A stretch of DNA of 64,000 nt from JAJPXC01 sp964510535 (GTDB lineage: Bacteria > Bacteroidota > Bacteroidia > Bacteroidales > Muribaculaceae). Position numbers and translations under genes: made by a program. The notes under the pieces are model-generated. The model was given only the letters and a program-made list of their open reading frames with translations. It ran no database searches and had not been told where the DNA came from. Positions 55,005-62,851 of the stretch are shown piece by piece; positions within the stretch are counted from its first letter, which is position 1, and each line of letters begins with the position of its first letter. Location of the stretch: NCBI GenBank assembly GCA_964510535.1, contig CAZECG010000008.1, positions 1-64,000 on the forward strand, written 5' to 3'.

Positions 55005-56651
55005 CTATTTACCTTGATGTTCGTAACGAAGTGTCATAGAGGGTAGATCGCAAACCTCAGCGGGCCCGAAATACTGAATTGGGCCAGGATATACATAGCA
55101 AGTGTTGACTGCCCAGTCGTCGCGCTTAGATGCAAACTTCATGAAAGGCGCCCCCGCAAGGTCGACAAGTGCTTTTTGTATCACAGGTTTCATTGCACCG
55201 TTGCGGCGTTCCATATTCATCATCATAGTGATGGGTATACCTCCTGCAATCCATTGAACTGAAGGTTTGGTCAAGTTGCGCACTGACGACATATAGCCTG
55301 TCACGCCTGAGTTAACCAAGCAAGCTGCGTTGAAGCCGAGGGCGTAGCAGTAGTCTGCATCAAAGTTAGACGGATCAGCGCAACGGCCTTCATAGCCGAA
55401 GAAGTGGTGGAGGGCTGAGAACTTACCTACGTATTCACCGTCTTGAGCCATAACGGCGAGGCGTTTGCCGACCATTTCGCTAAGAAGTTTCTCAGTTTCT
55501 ATAAGCGAAACCTGAACATTGCCATGGGGGTCGCGGTCAAGACAAAGTTGGCGAGCAACTTTGTCGGGAAGTGACGCCAGAGTAGCTGCGTTGGCGGCTG
55601 AAAGGTTTTGTTTAATGAATGCGAAGATAGCTTCAGCGTCTTCTTTAGCAAGTTCTGGGTGTTTTGCGAGCACGTCGTTGAGTTCGGCAATCAACGTTTT
55701 GATTGCGGGAATGAACTCGATGAGACCTTCGGGAATCAGCACTGTACCGAAGTTGTCGCCTACGGCTGCGCGGGTGGCTACGGTCTTGGCGATGTATTCA
55801 ACTACGTCATCGAGTGATTGGTTTTTGGCCTCAACTTCTTCTGATACGATGCAGATGTTGGGTTGGGTCTGCAATGCACACTCGAGGGCGATGTGCGATG
55901 CTGAGCGGCCCATCAATTTGATGAAGTGCCAGTATTTTTTAGCAGAGTTGCAGTCGCGCTGGATGTTGCCGATTACCTCAGAGTAAACTTTGGTAGCGGT
56001 GTCAAAGCCGAATGAAGTCTCAATCTGGGCGTTTTTCAAGTCGCCGTCGATTGTTTTGGGGCAACCGATTACTTGAACGCCGGCACCGATGGCTTTGTAA
56101 TATTCGGCGAGAATAGCTGCGTTAGTGTTTGAGTCATCGCCACCGATGATAACAACAGCCTTGATATCAAGCTCTTTGAGAATTTCGAGGCCTTTGTCAA
56201 ACTGTTCTTTAGTCTCGAGCTTGGTGCGGCCTGAGCCGATGATGTCGAAACCGCCCGTATTGCGATATTCGTCGATGATTTCGGCTGTAAGCTCCATATA
56301 GCGGTGCTCAACGAGTCCGCTCGGGCCCATCAAGAATCCGAAGAGGCGGCTGTTGCGGTGGATTTTTTTGATACCGTCAAAGAGACCGCTGATTACGTTG
56401 TGGCCACCTGGTGCCTGACCGCCCGACAAGATTACGCCGACGTTAATCGGTTGTGTTGCCGAGGGATTGGCGTTTTTCTCAAATTTCAATTCGGGCAAGC
56501 CGTATGTGTTGGGGAACAAAGCCTTAATGTCGGCCTGATCGGCTACTGACTGGGTGGGTTCTCCCTCTACAGCCTTCACTGCGCCGGTCAATACAATCGG
56601 CAACTTGGGCTGATAAGCGGCGCGAGCCTTCTGCAAAGCACTCTTTTTCAT
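55005..56651 (-). CDS. pfp: Diphosphate--fructose-6-phosphate 1-phosphotransferase (long type)
   Basis: Reversibly phosphorylates fructose 6-phosphate with PPi in place of ATP. 548 residues, the long clade seen in Bacteroides and plant beta subunits. PPi specificity is shown by GGDDSNTNA (about 170-178), where ATP enzymes have GGDGS, and by PKTIDGDL with Lys in place of Gly. Other motifs are GGQAPGGHNVI and MGRSASHIALECAL. It is monocistronic with its own promoter and terminator. It pairs functionally with ppdK at the start of the window. Confidence 0.96.
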   Translation of the reverse strand: MKKSALQKARAAYQPKLPIVLTGAVKAVEGEPTQSVADQADIKALFPNTYGLPELKFEKNANPSATQPINVGVILSGGQAPGGHNVISGLFDGIKKIHRNSRLFGFLMGPSGLVEHRYMELTAEIIDEYRNTGGFDIIGSGRTKLETKEQFDKGLEILKELDIKAVVIIGGDDSNTNAAILAEYYKAIGAGVQVIGCPKTIDGDLKNAQIETSFGFDTATKVYSEVIGNIQRDCNSAKKYWHFIKLMGRSASHIALECALQTQPNICIVSEEVEAKNQSLDDVVEYIAKTVATRAAVGDNFGTVLIPEGLIEFIPAIKTLIAELNDVLAKHPELAKEDAEAIFAFIKQNLSAANAATLASLPDKVARQLCLDRDPHGNVQVSLIETEKLLSEMVGKRLAVMAQDGEYVGKFSALHHFFGYEGRCADPSNFDADYCYALGFNAACLVNSGVTGYMSSVRNLTKPSVQWIAGGIPITMMMNMERRNGAMKPVIQKALVDLAGAPFMKFASKRDDWAVNTCYVYPGPIQYFGPAEVCDLPSMTLRYEHQGK

Positions 56652-56724
56652 TCAGCTAAATGTTATTATTTGTTTTGATTTATAATTATAAATTCCTATG
56701 AGAGAGATACAGTTATATTCTTTG

Positions 56725-56755
56725 CAAAGTTCGCAATTATCCGGGATATTTTCAA
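56725..56755 (-). promoter_or_regulatory. Promoter of pfp
   Basis: Minus strand GAACTTTG (56732-56725) differs from TAnnTTTG by one base. TTG (56755-56753) is exactly 20 bases upstream. The box overlaps a 10-base palindrome CTTTGCAAAG, the same core as at 6311-6320. The leader is about 70 bases. Confidence 0.5.
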
Positions 56756-56782
56756 CAATTTTCACACACTAAGATGTGAAAA

Positions 56783-58087
56783 TTATTTAACCATGGTCGT
56801 CGTGTCTCCAGCGATTGCCACGAGCATCTTATCAGCATCCAGATAACGGCTTGCGCAGTCAGAGATAGCATCTGACGACAATGAGGCCACAGCCGTCTGT
56901 TGACGGTCAAAATAATCTGGCGGAGTGCCGGCAAGGCGATGCGCGGCTACATGGTTAATCACATTAAACGGAGAGTCAAGGATAGAGGCGAGTTCACTGT
57001 TTGCCGTCTGAACAAGGCGTTCAAGTTCTTCTTCCATCGGTGGATTCTCTATCAGGTGCCTAATTTCCCGTTTAGTCCCATCTATAACCGCTTTGACGCT
57101 TCTGTTGTCGCACTGTGTAGATATAACTACCGCTCCTCCTTCATGATAGCCGTAAAGACCAGCCGATACGCCATATGTCAACCCTTGTTTTTCCCGCAAA
57201 TTTGTCATCAGGCGACTGCCGAAATATCCACCAAGAGCCATAGCGGCCAGACGCAACATACAGTAATCATTATGGTATCGGTCTATGGCGGGTATCGCCA
57301 TGACGACTGCACTTTGCAACGCTCCTTTGTAGTCGACAACTACTTCGGGCGTACTGCATTCTGTTTCAAACGGTTTCAATCTACATGCTACCGGCTGATT
57401 TCCTGTAGGCAACGATTCAAGAAACCTTACGACCAAATCCTGTTCCGATTCATTGAAGCATCCTGCCAGATATGCCGACATGGAACTCGTCGCATACATG
57501 AGTCTCTGCGATTCAACCATCATTTGCCAATCAACAGCCGATATACGTTCCGGGGTCGCCTCGATAGTTAGCGGATGTCCCGAACCCGCCAGTTGACAGA
57601 GTGAAGCCGATTCCGCCAGATAATCGACTTTTTTACGTTGCAACTCCCATGATGCCACCATCTTATCTTTATTACGGCTTATTCGTTGCATAGGGAAAGT
57701 AGGGGCGGTTAAGATACCCCTGACAATCGGAAGCACTTTGTCTAATTTGCTACTCAACGATGTGAGCGTAACCACTGAGTGATGGTCCCTCACTTCACTT
57801 TTCAGCCATGCTCCATTAAAATCAAGCTGGTATTCCACTTCATCGCCCGACATGGTTTCACAACCATCGCGCAATGAAGCAGACACCAACATCGGAATAG
57901 CCGGATTTTTGAAATCAAGTTTACCCCCTTCAAAAACCAGTGTGAGCTGCACTATCGGCTGATTGCCGGAATTTAAAGTCATGAGATTTGCCCCATTGCC
58001 TATATCTCGCATACTGACATCAGGCAACCGTAATTTTGGAAATTTGGTTATCTCTGGTGAGATTTTTCGATTAACGGCATTCATCAT
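56783..58087 (-). CDS. M16 family protein lacking the zinc motif
   Basis: 434 residues with the two-domain M16 fold of a single half-protein. The first half begins with LMTLNSGNQPIVQLTLVFEGG; the second has ALGGYFGSRLMTNLREKQGLTYGVSAG, the hallmark of the C-terminal M16 repeat. The place where HxxEH should sit reads MLVSASLRDGCETMSGDE, with no His pair, so it cannot bind zinc in the usual way. It has no signal peptide. It may be a non-catalytic partner of an active M16 subunit, as in other heterodimers. It is 19 bases downstream of kdsB on the same strand. Confidence 0.85.
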   Translation of the reverse strand: MMNAVNRKISPEITKFPKLRLPDVSMRDIGNGANLMTLNSGNQPIVQLTLVFEGGKLDFKNPAIPMLVSASLRDGCETMSGDEVEYQLDFNGAWLKSEVRDHHSVVTLTSLSSKLDKVLPIVRGILTAPTFPMQRISRNKDKMVASWELQRKKVDYLAESASLCQLAGSGHPLTIEATPERISAVDWQMMVESQRLMYATSSMSAYLAGCFNESEQDLVVRFLESLPTGNQPVACRLKPFETECSTPEVVVDYKGALQSAVVMAIPAIDRYHNDYCMLRLAAMALGGYFGSRLMTNLREKQGLTYGVSAGLYGYHEGGAVVISTQCDNRSVKAVIDGTKREIRHLIENPPMEEELERLVQTANSELASILDSPFNVINHVAAHRLAGTPPDYFDRQQTAVASLSSDAISDCASRYLDADKMLVAIAGDTTTMVK

Positions 58088-58106
58088 CTAATAAATGTTA
58101 ATTGGG

Positions 58107-58868
58107 CTACAGCCCGTTTTGCCCACAAAAGCGGCGAGCTTCTTCAAGATCGGCTGGAGTGTCTATTCCAATCGTTGGGCAATCAGTCAAACCAACTTTA
58201 ATTCTATATCCATTATCTATCCATCTCAGTTGCTCGAGAGATTCAGCCAACTCAAGAGGTGATTGAGGTAATTTTGTAATCTCAGCCAACGTGGTCGACC
58301 GGTATCCATACATACCCACATGTGTCAGAAATTGGAAACGGTTAAGCCATTCTTGCCATTGGTGATTGCGAATATAAGGGATAATGGCGCGACTGAAATA
58401 AATGGCCATATCATTTTGATTACGAACCACTTTAACGACATTAGGGTCAAACAGCCCTTCAAATCCATTTGAAGAGTCATAAGGTCGAGCCAGGGTGGCA
58501 ATATCGGTAGATTCATCTTCAAAACATTGTTTCAGTGATGAAATTTGTTTAGGATTAATAAACGGCTCATCGCCTTGAATATTAATTACAACAGTCGCAT
58601 TTGAGCCACAATTGCGATAAGCCTCATAACAACGGTCAGTACCGCTGCGATGCTCTTGGGATGTCATCACTACATTTCCCCCAAAAGCCTTGACGGCATC
58701 AGCGATGCGGTTATCGTCTGTTGCGACCAACACATCGTCCAATTCCTTAGATGCTTGGCGATACACGCGTTCAATCATAGTCATTGAGCCGATTTTAGCT
58801 AACGGTTTGCCGGGAAATCGACTTGAAGCATAGCGCGCGGGGATTATACCAATAAAACTATTGTACAT
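58107..58868 (-). CDS. kdsB: 3-deoxy-manno-octulosonate cytidylyltransferase
   Basis: Activates KDO as CMP-KDO for lipopolysaccharide inner core synthesis. 253 residues with the nucleotide-binding start IIPARYASSRFPGKPLAKIG, VATDDNRIADAV, VINIQGDEPFI and the C-terminal GIDTPADLEEARRF. It is cytoplasmic with all signature loops present. It is first gene of a pair with the degenerate M16 gene, and it is downstream of the flippase-like gene. Confidence 0.96.
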   Translation of the reverse strand: MYNSFIGIIPARYASSRFPGKPLAKIGSMTMIERVYRQASKELDDVLVATDDNRIADAVKAFGGNVVMTSQEHRSGTDRCYEAYRNCGSNATVVINIQGDEPFINPKQISSLKQCFEDESTDIATLARPYDSSNGFEGLFDPNVVKVVRNQNDMAIYFSRAIIPYIRNHQWQEWLNRFQFLTHVGMYGYRSTTLAEITKLPQSPLELAESLEQLRWIDNGYRIKVGLTDCPTIGIDTPADLEEARRFCGQNGL

Positions 58869-58893
58869 AGAAATTATATTTATCGTTATTAAA

Positions 58894-58901
58894 CAAAATT
58901 A
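58894..58901 (-). promoter_or_regulatory. Possible -7 box of kdsB
   Basis: TAATTTTG on the minus strand matches TAnnTTTG, 26 bases before the kdsB ATG. No -33 TTG is seen in the next gene's end, so support is modest. Confidence 0.3.
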
Positions 58902-58914
58902 CACATATAAACAC

Positions 58915-59997
58915 CTATTTCGCATTTTTTCTCGAGAAAAAGCCCGGCAATAGGCATACGCCGATGACAAGATATACATAATACGATATCAACCGCCAGA
59001 AAAGCGCGATAATCAATGCGATTCCGGCTCCCGTTGCTCCAGCTATCATATCTCCGTAATATTCAGTGAAAAGCCATTCACTGACACCGGAGCCTCCGGG
59101 TGTCGGGCTGACCATCAATGCCACCCATACAACAAGCTGTCTGCCGAATACGACAAGTTGATCCGAACCTGGGACGAACCCCCAAAACAAAGCGTTAACA
59201 ACTAAAAATCGTGATGTCCAAGATAGCGCACTCGCACCAAAAGTTTCAAGCCACCATTTCAACGGCTTCCTTTTCAATTGGATTGATGTCGCTACCATAT
59301 TGTCGGTAACTTCAACTATTTTATATTCCCATCGGCGCAAAATCGGGAGTCGAAATAGTTTTGTCAAGACTATCTTTACGCCTTGAGGTTTCGCAATTAT
59401 TCCGAAAAACAAGATTAATGTCCATGCGAACAAGACTCCATAAACACACCAAAATACGATTTCCAACCCCAGAGTGAACGTGTCGTTACCATGTCCGAAT
59501 CCGAATAATTTATCATGGGGAATTAACAACGCTATAATTGGACATGCGATTACAAAAAACAACTCATCGAGAAATATGGTAGTCATCATCAATGTTGTCG
59601 CACGTCCTAAAGCGAGACCTTCACGATTCAGATATATCATACCAAACGCACCTCCACCGACAGCCGATGGGGTAACACACGATGTGAACTCACATAGCAT
59701 ATCCACACGCAAGGCTTGTCGCCATGACAGTTCGCCGTCAGTCAAAGCCCGAAACCGCCATGTCAGGCCGAAATCTCGACCGACCATAAACAACCATGCG
59801 AATAATATGGCACAGACAACATGGGGGGTGAAATGTATCAACTGTAGCGCATTAACGCTAAATTCACGATGAAATAGCCAAGCGATTACAGCAGCGCCTA
59901 TTACGACAGGAGCTATTATCCTGAGTATCATACTGTTTTTCATGCTAATACTCATGCCGGTCATTTCTTTCTTGGCATCACAGTTTGCCCTCGTCAT
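58915..59997 (-). CDS. Flippase-like integral membrane protein (UPF0104/LPG synthase TM-like)
   Basis: 360 residues with about seven or eight hydrophobic segments in the lysylphosphatidylglycerol synthase transmembrane-like family, containing RVDMLCEFTSCVTPSAVGGG and VALMVSPTPGGSGVSEWLF, the two glycine-rich loops typical of the family. It has no aminoacyl-transferase domain, so it is the flippase-type stand-alone form. The substrate is unknown, with lipids or lipid-linked sugars the usual guess. The start overlaps radC by 20 bases if the first ATG is used; Met12, Met15 and Met19 are alternatives. Confidence 0.85.
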   Translation of the reverse strand: MTRANCDAKKEMTGMSISMKNSMILRIIAPVVIGAAVIAWLFHREFSVNALQLIHFTPHVVCAILFAWLFMVGRDFGLTWRFRALTDGELSWRQALRVDMLCEFTSCVTPSAVGGGAFGMIYLNREGLALGRATTLMMTTIFLDELFFVIACPIIALLIPHDKLFGFGHGNDTFTLGLEIVFWCVYGVLFAWTLILFFGIIAKPQGVKIVLTKLFRLPILRRWEYKIVEVTDNMVATSIQLKRKPLKWWLETFGASALSWTSRFLVVNALFWGFVPGSDQLVVFGRQLVVWVALMVSPTPGGSGVSEWLFTEYYGDMIAGATGAGIALIIALFWRLISYYVYLVIGVCLLPGFFSRKNAK

Positions 59998-60688
59998 TAT
60001 ATGAGAAATAACCGGATGACGACACTATCAGATGGTCAAGTAGTCTGATGTCGAGTATCTGGCACGCTTGCTTGATTCGCAGCGTAAGCTGATTGTCAGG
60101 GATGCTTGGCACTAAATTCCCCGAAGGATGGTTGTGCACAAGAATCAAACCGCTTGACAACTTGTCGACAGCGCGTTTCATGAGCAGTTTCACATCGACA
60201 AGCGTGCTTGCGGTTCCCCCTCCGCTAATACACTCTTTCGATATGAGCCTGTTGGCATGGGATAAATGCAACACCCAAAATTCCTCGTAGTTTAAACGGC
60301 ATAGATGCGGGTATATCAATTTGTAGGCATCCTGGCTACCACAGATACGAGGCTCTTCCTCTGCGAAATCCGCCTGACATCTTATGCCAAGCTCAAAGGC
60401 CGCCGCAAGAGAAATTGATTTAGCAGGGCCTATACCTTTATATTTAGTAGACATCTCATGAATCGACATCTTCGCGAGACGTGACAGCCTATTGTCCTGA
60501 TCACGCAATATTTCCTGGCTCAATTGAATAACTGATTTTCCGGGCAATCCTCCACCAAATATAATAGCAAGAAGTTCCGCATTACTCAGTCCTTGAATCC
60601 CGATTCTCAATGCTTTTTCGCGAGGACGGTCATCATCATTAAGGTCATGTATCCTAAAGACACGGTTATCGGTTTCTCGATTCGTCAT
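59978..60688 (-). CDS. radC: RadC family JAB1/MPN-domain protein
   Basis: 236 residues: an N-terminal helix-hairpin-helix region (LSNAELLAIIFGGG and KYKGIGPAKSISLAAAFELG) and a JAMM metalloprotease-like domain with VHNHPSGNLVPSIPDNQ, which retains the HxHPSGxxxPSxxD metal motif. Despite the old name, a role in DNA repair is doubtful and the activity is not known. It starts 2 bases after the glycosyltransferase stop, and its end overlaps the flippase-like gene. Confidence 0.92.
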   Translation of the reverse strand: MTNRETDNRVFRIHDLNDDDRPREKALRIGIQGLSNAELLAIIFGGGLPGKSVIQLSQEILRDQDNRLSRLAKMSIHEMSTKYKGIGPAKSISLAAAFELGIRCQADFAEEEPRICGSQDAYKLIYPHLCRLNYEEFWVLHLSHANRLISKECISGGGTASTLVDVKLLMKRAVDKLSSGLILVHNHPSGNLVPSIPDNQLTLRIKQACQILDIRLLDHLIVSSSGYFSYNDEGKL

Positions 60689-60690
60689 TT

Positions 60691-61689
60691 TTATTTACCT
60701 TTACGCATCGCTATTTCCTGATTAATATCTCTCCCCCGCCTAAGAATTATTTTTGTCATGTAGGCTCTAATAAACCCTACGCCATATCCACCAAGCTGTA
60801 TAATGCTCGCAGGAAGTGACTTCAACGCAATATCTATCGATTTAGTCGAGAACAGTGCTGTGACAAAAATAGCCCCGAAGTAAACTAACAGCGGCACGAC
60901 AAACCACCATGAAACGAATATAGACAAGAGTAACAACGCTAATGAACCGATGACAAATGCAGCCGGAAGCAGGTGAACAATTTTAAGTGATTCAGGGTAT
61001 AGCAACTTGAGTGTGATTCTCGACATACCGAACACATAAACCTGCCTGGCGAACAGTTTCATATTGAGTCTGCGCTTATGATAGACATACGCTGCTCTTA
61101 TAAGGACTATGCTAAATCCGGCTTTGCGTATGCGGGTCGACATATCTATATCCTCTGAAAACATTTCGCGAAAACCGCCGACTTCATCATAAACTCTGCG
61201 AGAAAATCCCATGTTGAATGTTCTCGGTGTGAATTTTTCCAACTGTACTTTCCCGCCTCTTATCCCTCCAGTCGTCAGGAATGAAGTCATGGAATAATTA
61301 ATGGCCTTTTGGGTATTGGAAAATGATTCATGAGCGGCATCGGGACCTCCGAAACAATCCACAGGCGATTTTTCAAGGTATTGAGTGAGAACGGCGAAAT
61401 AATCGGGAGGTATCACACAATCTGAATCGAAAAAAATCAGGTAATCGCCAGCAGATCGCTCCATTCCATAATTACGCGCGATGGAACGGCCTTCATTTTT
61501 CTTGAAATAATACTTAATATCAACCTTGTCTGAATAGTTTGACACAATTTCTCGGCAAGGGTTCGTAGAACCATCTTCGACTATTATGACCTCAAAATCT
61601 TTACACTTTTGTGCAGCAAGGCTTTTGAGTAAATCATCGACTTCTTCGATTCGATTATATACTGGTATAATTATAGAAAACTTCGGCAT
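60691..61689 (-). CDS. Family 2 glycosyltransferase, membrane-associated
   Basis: 332 residues. The GT-A domain opens FSIIPVYNRIEEVDDLL-like, has IIVEDGSTNPC, the metal motif FFDSDCVIPP, and FSEDIDMSTRIRKAGF, then two or three C-terminal hydrophobic segments (AAFVIGSLALLLLSIFVSWW and VPLLVYFGAIFVTALF). It probably transfers a sugar to a lipid-linked or surface glycan. The acceptor is unknown. It lies 7 bases after nspC and 2 before radC, so nspC, this gene and radC form one run. Confidence 0.9.
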   Translation of the reverse strand: MPKFSIIIPVYNRIEEVDDLLKSLAAQKCKDFEVIIVEDGSTNPCREIVSNYSDKVDIKYYFKKNEGRSIARNYGMERSAGDYLIFFDSDCVIPPDYFAVLTQYLEKSPVDCFGGPDAAHESFSNTQKAINYSMTSFLTTGGIRGGKVQLEKFTPRTFNMGFSRRVYDEVGGFREMFSEDIDMSTRIRKAGFSIVLIRAAYVYHKRRLNMKLFARQVYVFGMSRITLKLLYPESLKIVHLLPAAFVIGSLALLLLSIFVSWWFVVPLLVYFGAIFVTALFSTKSIDIALKSLPASIIQLGGYGVGFIRAYMTKIILRRGRDINQEIAMRKGK

Positions 61690-61696
61690 AGATGTA

Positions 61697-62851
61697 TCAG
61701 CTCATTCGTGATTTGTAATCGTTATAATCATATTTTCGCAGGTATTCCAAATTACCGTTCGAGCGACATAGCACAATATCGGGATGAGAGATACCGTTAA
61801 ACATTGTCGTCTTGACAGTCGTATAATGATTCATATCCTCAAGAGTCAAACGGTCTCCGATTGAGAGTGGCCTCTCAAAGCTCCAATCACCGACAAAATC
61901 GCCACTGAGGCATGAGTTTCCCCCAAGCCTATAGCTTGGCTTTCCAACAGCCGGTTCAATGCTTTCAGTGATGGCTGGTTTATACGGCATCTCCAATGTG
62001 TCAGGCATATGGCAAGCGAACGATGCGTCTATTATAGCTGTGTTTATTCCGTCATTCTCCACCACATCTACTACCGACGTGATTAAATCTCCTGTACGCC
62101 ATGTAAATGCGCTACCCGGCTCAAGTATAACATCCAGCCATGGATAACGTTTCCGAAATCCTTTGAGCAAAGAGATAAGATGTTCCACATCATACCCTTC
62201 CTTTGTCATCAAATGGCCACCCCCCATATTAACCCATTTCAAATCGCCGAGCAAATGCCCGAATTGGCTCTCAAAAGCGTCCAGGACTCTTTGTAAATCA
62301 TATGACGATGATTCACATAGCGCATGGAAATGCAAACCTTCAATTCCGTCAGGCAAGCCACAGCCAAGAGACTCGGCTGTAGCGCCGAACCTTGAACCCG
62401 GAAGCGCCGGATTGTATATGTCTGTCACTATTACCGAACAGCGCGGATTCACTCTCAGTCCGGGCGAAACCAGTCGATCCGAGTGCGATTGATTCCAAGA
62501 CATGAGCTGTCTGCTGAAACGTTCATATTGGCCGACAGAGTTAAACGTGATGTGTTTGCTTCCCGATAGATATTCAGTTATAGTGGATGGGGTATAGGCC
62601 GGACAATAGCTATGCACATCGCCGCCAAGCTCCTCATTTCCGAGACGGAGTTCGTTCAACGAGCTTGCGGTAGAATCACAAACATATTCTTTTATTATTG
62701 GAAAAGTGCGCCAAAGAGCATTGGCTTTAAACGCCATGATAATGTTGACTCCGGCCTCATCTTTGACACGCTTTATCAGCGACAGATTCTTTCGGAGCTT
62801 ATCCTCATATACGATATAAAACGGCGTAGGCAATTCTTTAATATCCATCAT
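61697..62851 (-). CDS. nspC: Carboxynorspermidine decarboxylase
   Basis: PLP enzyme of the alanine racemase fold that makes norspermidine or spermidine from the carboxy precursor. 384 residues, PLP Lys42 in IIMAFKANALW, then GLHFHALCESSSYDL, VNMGGGHLMTKEGYD, LEPGSAF and the C-terminal active-site Cys/Asp region GGNSCLSGDFVGDW. This is the pathway Bacteroidetes use for spermidine. The partner carboxyspermidine dehydrogenase is not in the window. The start overlaps the helicase stop as ATGA (4 bases); a second Met follows at once. Confidence 0.94.
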   Translation of the reverse strand: MMDIKELPTPFYIVYEDKLRKNLSLIKRVKDEAGVNIIMAFKANALWRTFPIIKEYVCDSTASSLNELRLGNEELGGDVHSYCPAYTPSTITEYLSGSKHITFNSVGQYERFSRQLMSWNQSHSDRLVSPGLRVNPRCSVIVTDIYNPALPGSRFGATAESLGCGLPDGIEGLHFHALCESSSYDLQRVLDAFESQFGHLLGDLKWVNMGGGHLMTKEGYDVEHLISLLKGFRKRYPWLDVILEPGSAFTWRTGDLITSVVDVVENDGINTAIIDASFACHMPDTLEMPYKPAITESIEPAVGKPSYRLGGNSCLSGDFVGDWSFERPLSIGDRLTLEDMNHYTTVKTTMFNGISHPDIVLCRSNGNLEYLRKYDYNDYKSRMS

